From the NCBI GenBank assembly GCA_016935415.1, contig JAFGRA010000173.1, forward strand, positions 1-43,445: DNA of 43,445 nt, written 5' to 3'. The notes beneath the pieces are model-generated. The model was not told the origin of the DNA. It saw only the letters and a program-made list of their open reading frames with translations, and made no database searches. Both the position numbers and the translations under genes were made by a program. Positions within the stretch are counted from its first letter, which is position 1; each line of letters begins with the position of its first letter. Source of the DNA: Anaerolineales bacterium. GTDB taxonomy: Bacteria > Chloroflexota > Anaerolineae > Anaerolineales > UBA11579. Below are positions 34,444 through 43,445 of the stretch, piece after piece.

Positions 34444-36192
34444 ATGCCCGGCAAAATGCCTGGCGACCAGGATGTAGAAAATCGTTTGGAGGATTCCGGA
34501 GAAATCCTGCATATTCTTGAGCGCGCTAACTACATTGCCAGCACCACCGAACTGGACGAGCTACTCGACCAGATGCTAGATTTAATTATTGATGTGTGTG
34601 GTGCCGAAGGGGGCATCTTATACCTGTTAGATGATGCTACCAATACATTGAGTTTCGAAGTCGTCAAAGGGGAGGGGCTGCGCGCCGACCTCATCGGCCG
34701 TTCCAGCGCTACCGGGACGGGACTGGCCGGGGCGACGGTATGGAGCCAACAGCCCATCCTGGTAAAAAGCGGCTATTCCGATGCCCGCTGGGAAGCGGAA
34801 GTCCAGAACTTGAGCACCAACGAAGTTCAGAATGCACTCTCGATTCCCTTGCAGTTGCAGCGCCAGGCAATTGGCGTGGTGCAGGTCTTCAATTTTTCTC
34901 GCCCCGCCGTGCAACTCATACAGTTGCTGGGCAATCGCATGGCCTCCGAGATCGAAAAAGCCCAATTGATCGAGGGCAGCAAAACTTATAACGACCGCCT
35001 GGAAGCGCTGGTCGCCATCATCGGCCAGATCGGTTCCACGCTCGACCGCTCGCAGATCCTGCGCATGATCGTTGACTATGCCTGCGAGTTGTTGAATTCC
35101 GAAATTGCCTCTATCTTCCTGGTGGAGAAAGAGACCGGTAATCTGGTGCTGCTTATGTCCAATAACCTGGACGACCTGGGCGAGGAGCCCATTGTGGTGC
35201 CGCCTGGCAAGGGTATCATTGGGCATGTCGTGGAAACCGGCGAAACCGTGATTGTCCCGGATACCAGTCAGGATAAGCGCCACTATAAGCAAGCCGATCA
35301 GAAAAGTGGCATTCACACCCAGGCCATCCTGGCCGTGCCGCTGTGTACGCAGTCGGTGGTACTGGGGCGCGAACGCGGCCGCGTGCAGATGCGCACGATT
35401 GGTGGGCTGGAAGCGATCAATAAGCGCTCCGGTAATTTCACCGAAAACGATGCCAAGCTGCTGCGCACGCTGGCAACCCAGGCGGGCACCGTGCTGGAGA
35501 TCGCCGAGTTATACGCCGATGCTAATGAACTATTCCTGGATGTTTTGAAAGCCTTGACGGCGGCCATCGATGCCAAAGACCCCTACACCGTCGGCCACTC
35601 CCTGCGGGTGAGTGAATTTTCGGTGGCGATTGCGCAGGAATTGGGATTGGAACATGAAATGGTGCACCGTATCCGTGTTGGCGCGCTGCTGCATGATGTC
35701 GGCAAGATCGGCATTCCCGACACCATCCTGGCAAAACCGGAGCGTCTTAATGATGAAGAGTACGATCTGGTGAAAGATCACCCCATCATCGGAGAGCGCA
35801 TTATGGAACAGGTGCGTATGTTGGATGTGGAAATCCCGGCCCTGGCCGAGCACCACGAACGCCTGGATGGGACCGGTTATCCCAAGGGCCTCAAGGGTGA
35901 CCAGATTTCGTTGACCGGACGCATTGTGGCCGTGGCCGATGTCTTCGATGCTTTGACCTCCGACCGGCCCTACCGTAAAGCCATGCAGGTCGAAGATGTC
36001 ATCATTCACATGCGCGCAGTTTCAGGGGCACACCTGGATGGAGAATGCGTGGAAGCCTTGGTGCGCGCCTACCGCAAAGACCTGATCCATACCGAGCAAG
36101 AGTTGGGCGTTCGGGCTGCCCCCAAAGTCGGGGAGTGGGAGCAAGATTGGTCGACGGGCGAAACCCTGGCGTATAAAAGAAACAAAGAATAA
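34444..36192 (+). CDS. GAF-GAF-HD-GYP cyclic-di-GMP phosphodiesterase
   Basis: A 582-residue soluble sensor: a first GAF domain at about residues 38-175, a second at about 195-355, and an HD-GYP domain at about 365-545. The HD-GYP motifs are LLHDVGKIGIPDTIL with His417-Asp418, DHPIIGERI, and EHHERLDGTGYPKGL with GTGYP at 476-480, all as in active enzymes that degrade cyclic-di-GMP. The GAF domains have no recognisable cofactor motif; the second one is enlarged near 300-320 (LGRERGRVQMRTIGG). The gene follows gatA by 26 bases. It is the second HD-GYP protein in the window, cytoplasmic where the first is membrane-bound. Confidence 0.93.
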   Translation: MPGKMPGDQDVENRLEDSGEILHILERANYIASTTELDELLDQMLDLIIDVCGAEGGILYLLDDATNTLSFEVVKGEGLRADLIGRSSATGTGLAGATVWSQQPILVKSGYSDARWEAEVQNLSTNEVQNALSIPLQLQRQAIGVVQVFNFSRPAVQLIQLLGNRMASEIEKAQLIEGSKTYNDRLEALVAIIGQIGSTLDRSQILRMIVDYACELLNSEIASIFLVEKETGNLVLLMSNNLDDLGEEPIVVPPGKGIIGHVVETGETVIVPDTSQDKRHYKQADQKSGIHTQAILAVPLCTQSVVLGRERGRVQMRTIGGLEAINKRSGNFTENDAKLLRTLATQAGTVLEIAELYADANELFLDVLKALTAAIDAKDPYTVGHSLRVSEFSVAIAQELGLEHEMVHRIRVGALLHDVGKIGIPDTILAKPERLNDEEYDLVKDHPIIGERIMEQVRMLDVEIPALAEHHERLDGTGYPKGLKGDQISLTGRIVAVADVFDALTSDRPYRKAMQVEDVIIHMRAVSGAHLDGECVEALVRAYRKDLIHTEQELGVRAAPKVGEWEQDWSTGETLAYKRNKE

Positions 36193-36271
36193 AAAAAATC
36201 TTTTTACCACGGCATCGAAATTTGGAAACGCTGGATTCCGCTGTGATTGCTGCGGAAAGGAATTCATGCCC

Positions 36272-37771
36272 TTACGGCTTATACAAATACACCGCCGCAA
36301 TCGGGTCGTCGATCAGCAGTTCGATATGGTCTTTGTATTCCTTTACCAGCGGATGTTCCTCAGCCGTCCATTGGCGAAACACCACTAACAATGCGCCTTT
36401 GGAGGGCACGTTGTCCGGGTCGAAACTCCCCAGCTTGTACCCGGCCTGGCCGGTACGCAGGTAAACGGCGTAGGTATAGTTGCTGTAAATTGGTGTGTCG
36501 GCCGCTTCGTTCTCCAATATCTGGATGGCTTCGGAATTATTCACTCCCCGGCGTGCCAATCCCAGGCCGCGTTCGTGTAGTTCCGGTAAACGCACACGGG
36601 TATAGGCAATGGCAAGCACAACCAGGTAGACACCAAGTACCACCATCAAGGTGCGCAGCCAGCGTTTGTCCTGATACCAAAGGGCGTGCATCCCACCGAG
36701 CACCATCAGCATCGTGGCCGGTAAGACCGGCACGAACATGCGGTTGCTCATCCCGATATTGGGATCGATGAAAGTCTTGGAAAAGAAGATCACCGCGATA
36801 TAGGAAAATATAAAGGCCATGCTCAGCCAGACCAGTGTGGGTGTTGTAGAAATCAAGTCCCGCAAGCGGCGGCGGTAAATCAGTACCCCGATCACAGCCA
36901 GGACTGCCCCAATCGTCCCCAGCACGAACCACTTTTCGTTACCGACCAGGAATGGTTTAGGGATGTACCAGCCGTAGAATGTGTAGAAAGCCTCCACCAG
37001 GTTGCCCATCACCGGCGGGTGGAACCCCAGCGAGCGGTTGTTGAGGGTGTCGGTCAGCAGGTAGCTGCGGTAGGCCCATAACAAACCGGGCAGGAATCCG
37101 ATCAAGCCAACGATCAGCCCTTCCCGCAGTTTCCTGCGCCAGGTGAATTTCCTGGAAACCAATAATCCGGCGATGATTGCTGCACCTGTGGCTGCTCCGG
37201 CGTACTTGGTCAGGAAAGCCAGCGCCGAAAACAGGGCCGCAATCCACAGATCACGGTTCCGAGAAGCGTCCAGGTATTCCCCGGCGAACCAAAGGGCCAG
37301 TAGGGTGAAAAAGATCAACAGCGGTTCGCTCAAGGCCCAGGCGTGCTGCTGGATGAACACGCTGGAAAGCAGAAACAGCAGCCCGCCGAACAGCCCGAAA
37401 TATACCGAGCCGGTCAGCTTGCGCAGCGCCAGTCCGAACAGCAGCAGGTTGGCGCCGAACAGGAAGACGTTCAGGTGGCGAATTGCGGCCAGCGCATCGA
37501 CACCTAGTAATTGGAACAGCGCCAGGACGGTAGGCAAGGCGGGAGGATAGTGGGTCATCGGTAGGTCGGAAGTGTTGTCTACCGGGATGGTGTAGCCGTT
37601 CCCGGCTGCCAGGCTGCGGGCGGAGGCGATGTAATTGAACGAATCCCAATCCAGCAAGCCTGCCCCCCACTGGGTAGCGTAATACATTTCCCCAATGCCC
37701 AGGAGTGCAATAGTAATGAGAAGGAGCAGGAAGGTGTGTTTGCCCAGAGGATGCCTAGAATTTTTGACCAT
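36272..37771 (-). CDS. Polytopic membrane glycosyltransferase, GT-C/PMT (GT39-like)
   Basis: A 499-residue membrane protein with about ten to twelve hydrophobic segments. After TM1 (about 12-30) comes LLDWDSFNYIASARSLAAGNGY, where an acidic pair in the first outside loop matches the GT-C catalytic motif. HYPPALPTVLALFQLLG and LTKYAGAATGAA are also typical of PMT/ArnT-like proteins. A soluble C-terminal tail of about 95 residues follows the last helix. Such enzymes move a sugar from a polyprenyl-phosphate donor to a protein, lipid or glycan on the outer face. I start at MVKNSRHPLG; an in-frame extension of 59 residues to 37948 looks non-coding. It is divergent from atpA and convergent with the HD-GYP gene. 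Confidence 0.85.
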   Translation of the reverse strand: MVKNSRHPLGKHTFLLLLITIALLGIGEMYYATQWGAGLLDWDSFNYIASARSLAAGNGYTIPVDNTSDLPMTHYPPALPTVLALFQLLGVDALAAIRHLNVFLFGANLLLFGLALRKLTGSVYFGLFGGLLFLLSSVFIQQHAWALSEPLLIFFTLLALWFAGEYLDASRNRDLWIAALFSALAFLTKYAGAATGAAIIAGLLVSRKFTWRRKLREGLIVGLIGFLPGLLWAYRSYLLTDTLNNRSLGFHPPVMGNLVEAFYTFYGWYIPKPFLVGNEKWFVLGTIGAVLAVIGVLIYRRRLRDLISTTPTLVWLSMAFIFSYIAVIFFSKTFIDPNIGMSNRMFVPVLPATMLMVLGGMHALWYQDKRWLRTLMVVLGVYLVVLAIAYTRVRLPELHERGLGLARRGVNNSEAIQILENEAADTPIYSNYTYAVYLRTGQAGYKLGSFDPDNVPSKGALLVVFRQWTAEEHPLVKEYKDHIELLIDDPIAAVYLYKP

Positions 37772-37995
37772 CACTGCCCAATTGTAACAATGATTTATGA
37801 ATGCTTGTTGAGAGAAAATTCGGTGAAGTACCTTTGGGGGAGCAGGGCATATTTTTTTGTTTTGAAAGTGGTTTCTTTCTCCCCTAAAAGCAGCTCTTTG
37901 TGAATAACTGGACAAATGCAAACTGTTCAGGTACAATTTTATTACCACTTTAGTCCAAATATTTTAAATTGCAGTGAAGCACTCCTTAGAATGAG

Positions 37996-38001
37996 TATAA
38001 T
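37996..38001 (+). promoter_or_regulatory. Possible -10 box of the atpAGDC operon
   Basis: TATAAT lies 101 bases before the atpA ATG. TTGCAG at 37969-37974 is a possible but distant -35. The 330-base gap 37772-38101 separates divergent genes and holds this, the leader hairpins described next and a single isolated DnaA-like TGTGAATAA at 37899-37907. Confidence 0.45.
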
Positions 38002-38024
38002 ACAGTAAAATTGACCCTGACATG

Positions 38025-38071
38025 GCTCAAGCGCGCAGCAGCAGCCGTGACATATTTATGTCCGTTTGAGC
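38025..38071 (+). promoter_or_regulatory. Nested hairpins in the atpA leader
   Basis: GCTCAA (38025-38030) and TTGAGC (38066-38071) can close a structure whose inner hairpin is GACATA-TT-TATGTC (38049-38062). It would form in the mRNA leader about 30 bases before the atpA start codon; the effect is unknown. Confidence 0.35.
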
Positions 38072-38101
38072 TACCTACCCCTATTTGATTGGAGAGGCCT
38101 G

Positions 38102-39763
38102 ATGTCCGATTTGATAAAAGATATTTCCTCAGACCTACAGAAACAAATTGAAGCATTTGAACCCGAACTGGAACTGCGGGATATTGGTACCGTGCTGGAT
38201 GCGGGCGATGGGATCGCACATGCCAGCGGCCTGGACGATGTGCGTGCCCAGGAATTGGTGCAGTTCGAGAATGGTGTAATGGGAATCGCCTTCAACCTTG
38301 AAAGCGATAATGTCGGTATCATCATCCTGGGCGATTTCTCAGGAATTGAAGAAGGTACCACCGTGCGCTCCACTGGGCGGATTGCTTCCGTCCCGGTTGG
38401 CAACGGTATGATTGGGCGTGTGGTGAATGCCCTGGGGCAGCCGATTGATGGGAAAGGCCCGATTGAAGCCACCGGCTACCGCCCGCTTGAACGCATTGCT
38501 CCCGGCGTGGTCCAGCGCAAAGACGTCGACTCCCCTGTACAGACCGGCCTCAAGGCAGTCGACTCACTGACCCCGATTGGCCGCGGCCAACGCCAACTCA
38601 TCATCGGTGATCGCCAGACCGGTAAGACTGCCCTGGCGATTGACACGATCATCAATCAGACCGGCAAAGACCTGATCTGCATTTACGTCGCCATCGGCCA
38701 GAAAAAAGCCGGGATTGCCCGTACAGTGGCCACACTGGAACAGTTTGGCGCTATGGATCACACCGTGGTTGTGGTGGCCGCGGCCGACGATCCGGCCGCC
38801 TTGCAGTATATCGCCCCGTATTCCGGCTGTGCCATCGGCGAAGAATTCATGGAAACCGGCCGCGATGCACTGATCGTTTATGATGATCTTTCCAAGCATG
38901 CCTGGGCTTACCGCCAGGTCTCGTTGCTGCTGCGCCGCCCGCCCGGCCGTGAGGCTTATCCCGGCGACCTGTTCTACCTGCACTCTCGCTTGCTGGAACG
39001 CGCCGCCCGCCTGGCCGATCATTACGTGATCGTCTCCAAAGATTTTTCAGGCGAGTTGGCAACCATGGATGATTCCGCCGATAGTGTCGATTATGGCGGC
39101 CCGCTGGCGTTGCACGATGCCAAGGAAGCCCTAGATGCGATGGACAATAAAGCCAATCTCAAGATCGTTGAATTGGCTGAAACCGGCGGCTCGTTGACCG
39201 CGCTACCGATCATCGAAACCCTGTTGGGTGACGTATCCGCATATGTGCCCACCAACGTGATTTCGATCACCGACGGGCAGATCTTCCTGGAAAGCAACCT
39301 GTTCTATGCCGGTATCCGCCCGGCCATCAACGCCGGTATTTCGGTTTCACGCGTCGGTGGTGACGCTCAGACCAAGGCCATGCGGCAGGTGGCCGGTGGT
39401 CTGCGCCTTTCGATGGCCTCCTTCCGTGAGTTGGCTGCTTTCGCACAGTTTGGCTCCAGCCTGGATAAAGCCACCCAGGACCAACTCAACCGCGGCCAAC
39501 GCTTGCAGGAGATCCTCAAGCAGCCGCAATACCAACCCTACGACCTGGATAGAGAGGTCGTGGCGATTTACGCTGGTACCAAAGGGCTGGCCGACTCGAT
39601 CCCCATCGATCGTATGAACGAATGGGAGGCCGGGTTGCTGCGTTTCATGGAAACCTCGTATGCTGACGTGATGGAAAGCATCGTCAAAGACAAAGCCCTC
39701 ACCGAAGAGACCGAGGCCAAACTGCGGCAGGCAATCCAGGACTACAATTCCACCTGGAATTAA
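38102..39763 (+). CDS. atpA: ATP synthase F1 subunit alpha, with internal insertion
   Basis: A 553-residue alpha subunit, about 45-50 residues longer than most. Landmarks are [10 protein letters not shown] at 35-44, Walker A GDRQTGKT at 169-176, the [19 protein letters not shown] block at 253-271, [23 protein letters not shown] at 280-302, and SVSRVGG with the arginine finger Arg417. Alpha forms the non-catalytic nucleotide sites of the F1 hexamer. Normally only about ten residues separate LERAARL from [12 protein letters not shown]; here the segment at about 306-358 is inserted, rich in Asp and Ala ([16 protein letters not shown]...). The ATG at 38102 has TTGGAGAGG upstream. The subunit delta gene, usual neighbour on the 5' side, is missing. 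Confidence 0.97.
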   Translation: MSDLIKDISSDLQKQIEAFEPELELRDIGTVLDAGDGIAHASGLDDVRAQELVQFENGVMGIAFNLESDNVGIIILGDFSGIEEGTTVRSTGRIASVPVGNGMIGRVVNALGQPIDGKGPIEATGYRPLERIAPGVVQRKDVDSPVQTGLKAVDSLTPIGRGQRQLIIGDRQTGKTALAIDTIINQTGKDLICIYVAIGQKKAGIARTVATLEQFGAMDHTVVVVAAADDPAALQYIAPYSGCAIGEEFMETGRDALIVYDDLSKHAWAYRQVSLLLRRPPGREAYPGDLFYLHSRLLERAARLADHYVIVSKDFSGELATMDDSADSVDYGGPLALHDAKEALDAMDNKANLKIVELAETGGSLTALPIIETLLGDVSAYVPTNVISITDGQIFLESNLFYAGIRPAINAGISVSRVGGDAQTKAMRQVAGGLRLSMASFRELAAFAQFGSSLDKATQDQLNRGQRLQEILKQPQYQPYDLDREVVAIYAGTKGLADSIPIDRMNEWEAGLLRFMETSYADVMESIVKDKALTEETEAKLRQAIQDYNSTWN

Positions 39764-39771
39764 TCAATCAT

Positions 39772-39799
39772 CAAGTGGCGAGGTACACCTCGCCACTTG
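39772..39799 (+). other. Strong intercistronic hairpin between atpA and atpG
   Basis: CAAGTGGCGAGGT and ACCTCGCCACTTG are perfect 13-base arms separated by AC. There is no T run after it, so it is unlikely to be a normal terminator. It may protect the atpA message or adjust the subunit ratio. Confidence 0.6.
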
Positions 39800-39821
39800 T
39801 CATGGATAAAGAAAGTCGATT

Positions 39822-42135
<2,314 letters not shown>

Positions 42136-42185
42136 ACACAAAGCCAGACGCAAAACTAACCGCAAAAGGAAAGTAACAGGTATCT

Positions 42186-42647
42186 ATGCCTATTCGCTGC
42201 GAAATCGTATCCCAGGACCGGACGGTCTTTGAAGGCGATGTTGACATCGTCACCGTACCGGGCGTGAATGGAGAGATGGGCATCTTGCCCAACCACTCGC
42301 CGCTGCTTTCGACCATGTCCATCGGTGTGATCAAAGTGCGCTACAGCGGCCAGGAAGAAATTTTCACGGTTACTGGTGGGTTGGTGGAAATACAGCCTAC
42401 CATCGTCACCATCCTGGCCGACGCAGCCGAACATATCGATGAGATTGATATCTCGCGGGCCGAAGCGGCCAAGAACCGCGCCCAGGACTTGCTGGAACAA
42501 GGGCCGCCCCCCAACACGGATGCATACCTGGCGTTGGAAGCAGCACTGAGGCGCTCCAATCTGCGCCTGGATGTGGTGCGGAAGTATCGGGGCAGCCGCC
42601 AGTCTAGGGCCAGGTCTGCCTCCATTCCCGGTGAGGGGAACAACTAA
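42186..42647 (+). CDS. atpC: ATP synthase F1 subunit epsilon
   Basis: A 153-residue epsilon subunit: an N-terminal beta-sandwich (CEIVSQDRTVFEGDVDIVTV, then GEMGILPNHSPLLSTM) and a C-terminal helical pair from EIDISRAEAAKNRAQDLLEQ onward. The helices contact gamma and can inhibit ATP hydrolysis. The tail after residue 135 (YRGSRQSRARSASIPGEGNN) is basic and longer than in many epsilons, about 15-20 residues beyond the second helix. It starts 50 bases after atpD behind AAAGGAAAG. The MreB-like gene follows 3 bases after the stop codon. Confidence 0.93.
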   Translation: MPIRCEIVSQDRTVFEGDVDIVTVPGVNGEMGILPNHSPLLSTMSIGVIKVRYSGQEEIFTVTGGLVEIQPTIVTILADAAEHIDEIDISRAEAAKNRAQDLLEQGPPPNTDAYLALEAALRRSNLRLDVVRKYRGSRQSRARSASIPGEGNN

Positions 42648-42650
42648 ATT

Positions 42651-43445
42651 ATGGCGCTTTTCTCAAAAGAATTTGGTATCGACCTGGGGACCATGTACAC
42701 CCGCATTGTAGAAGGCGGTGTCGTGGTGCTGGAAGAGCCAACCATCGTAGCCATCGAGATCGAAAAACAGAAGATGGTCGCCATTGGCGAGGAAGCGCGC
42801 GGTATGTTTGGCCGCGTTTCCGATGAGATCATTCAGGTTACGCGCCCGTTGCAGAACGGCGTGGTAGCCTATTACGAATATACCCAGATCATGCTCGGCG
42901 AGCAGATCAAAAAAGTCAGCGGCCCGCTGATGATCTCCAAGCCGCGTTTGATGGTCACTCACCCGCATGGCGTAACCAGCGTGGAACGGCGCGCCGTGCA
43001 CGAAGCCGCTTTGGAAGTCAGCCGCGACGCCGACTTGGTGCCGCAGCCCCTGGCCGCAGCGCTGGGGATCGACCTGCCGGTCGGCACTCCCAGCGGCAAT
43101 ATGATCGTTTGCTTGGGTGGCGGTTGCAGCCAGGCGGCGGTGATCGCCATGCATGATATCGTGGCCGGTGAAACGCTGCGCATGGGCGGTATGGAACTGG
43201 ATGAAGCCATCGTCTCGTACGTGCGCAAGAAGTACGGGTTGGTGATTGCCCAACCGACAGCCGAACAGATCAAGATTAAGATCGGCGCAGCCATTCCGCA
43301 AGATGAGGAATTGAGCATGGAATTGCAGGGGCAGGATCAGGTCACCGGCCTGCCGCGTCCTTTCACACTGACTACCGGCGAAGTTGTCGAGGCGCTCCAG
43401 ACCCCCCTGGATGCGATCTTCGAGAACGCCCGCCACGTGCTCGAA
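42651..43445 (+). CDS. MreB-like actin-fold protein lacking catalytic residues (3' end outside window)
   Basis: The frame is open to the window end: 265 residues of an MreB/Mbl-like protein. Alignment by eye with MreB is collinear: FGIDLGT (phosphate 1, 8-14), VLEEPTIVAI, RPLQNGVVAYY, GVTSVERRAV, the LAAALGIDLPVG helix, GGMELDEAIVSYVRKKYGL, and QIKIKIG. Two functional sites are changed. The EEP motif that supplies the catalytic Glu of MreB reads PQP (131-133), and the phosphate 2 motif DIGGGT reads CLGGGC (154-159). It therefore probably binds nucleotide poorly or not at all and would act as a structural or regulatory filament partner. It starts 3 bases after atpC, inside the ATP synthase operon. 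Confidence 0.85.
   Translation, partial: MALFSKEFGIDLGTMYTRIVEGGVVVLEEPTIVAIEIEKQKMVAIGEEARGMFGRVSDEIIQVTRPLQNGVVAYYEYTQIMLGEQIKKVSGPLMISKPRLMVTHPHGVTSVERRAVHEAALEVSRDADLVPQPLAAALGIDLPVGTPSGNMIVCLGGGCSQAAVIAMHDIVAGETLRMGGMELDEAIVSYVRKKYGLVIAQPTAEQIKIKIGAAIPQDEELSMELQGQDQVTGLPRPFTLTTGEVVEALQTPLDAIFENARHVLE

Noticed and set aside
37899-37907. TGTGAATAA upstream of atpA as a second origin
   Set aside because: It is a single isolated box with no cluster around it, and such a match is expected by chance at this AT content.
37772-37948. In-frame 59-residue N-terminal extension of the GT-C glycosyltransferase
   Set aside because: The extension is polar, has no ribosome binding site, and would place a long tail before the first membrane helix; the ATG at 37769-37771 gives a normal start.

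Overview
The window looks like chromosomal DNA of a member of the Chloroflexota, most likely class Anaerolineae. This rests on gene content and style: large PAS/GAF/HD-GYP sensors, MacB-like ABC modules with a lipoprotein adaptor, dispersed GTAGGGGCG palindromes, many lipoproteins, and an F1 ATP synthase cluster followed by an MreB-like gene. No 16S rRNA is present, so the placement is an inference. Genes are dense, the code is standard, and no phage, insertion sequence or CRISPR array is visible.

Layout. 0-7.9 kb: the 3' end of a CCA-adding/poly(A) polymerase gene, three GNAT acetyltransferases, a GH51 arabinofuranosidase, a divergent YchF GTPase, tRNA-Leu(CAA), a DUF4256 protein and a 64-residue protein built of two repeats. 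7.9-10.4 kb: a membrane-anchored PAS-GAF-HD-GYP sensor on the minus strand. 10.6-14.3 kb: two overlapping ABC exporter genes whose motifs indicate a heterodimer with one degenerate ATP site. 14.3-17.6 kb: an MBOAT O-acyltransferase followed by two tandem-duplicated SGNH-type membrane proteins. 17.6-18.5 kb: an EamA transporter.

From about 18.53 to 19.25 kb there is no gene. This AT-rich stretch holds a cluster of DnaA-box sequences. In hand-counted rows the plus strand tends to be C-rich to its left and G-rich to its right, and nearly all genes to the right are on the plus strand. It is the best candidate replication origin in the window, although no dnaA or dnaN lies nearby.

19.2-30.1 kb: a UPF0173 metal-dependent hydrolase, a sulfite-oxidase-like molybdoprotein, two near-duplicate ATPase-permease ABC pairs separated by a Nudix hydrolase, and one HlyD-like lipoprotein adaptor. 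The leaders of the two ABC pairs carry different inverted-repeat structures. 30.2-36.2 kb: a DUF5680-like protein, an esterase lipoprotein, a Cys-rich SdrD-B-like lipoprotein, gatC-gatA (no gatB here) and a GAF-GAF-HD-GYP protein. 36.3-37.8 kb: a GT-C-type membrane glycosyltransferase on the minus strand.

38.1-43.4 kb: atpA-atpG-atpD-atpC, the F1 part of ATP synthase without the delta subunit or Fo genes. AtpA carries an internal insertion of about 50 residues. An MreB-like gene follows and is cut by the window edge; it has lost the residues MreB uses for ATP hydrolysis.

How the parts may work together (inference): the ABC exporter, MBOAT/SGNH and GT-C genes suggest cell-surface glycan or lipid export and acylation. 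The two ABC pairs may share the single adaptor. The two HD-GYP proteins would lower cyclic-di-GMP in response to separate signals.
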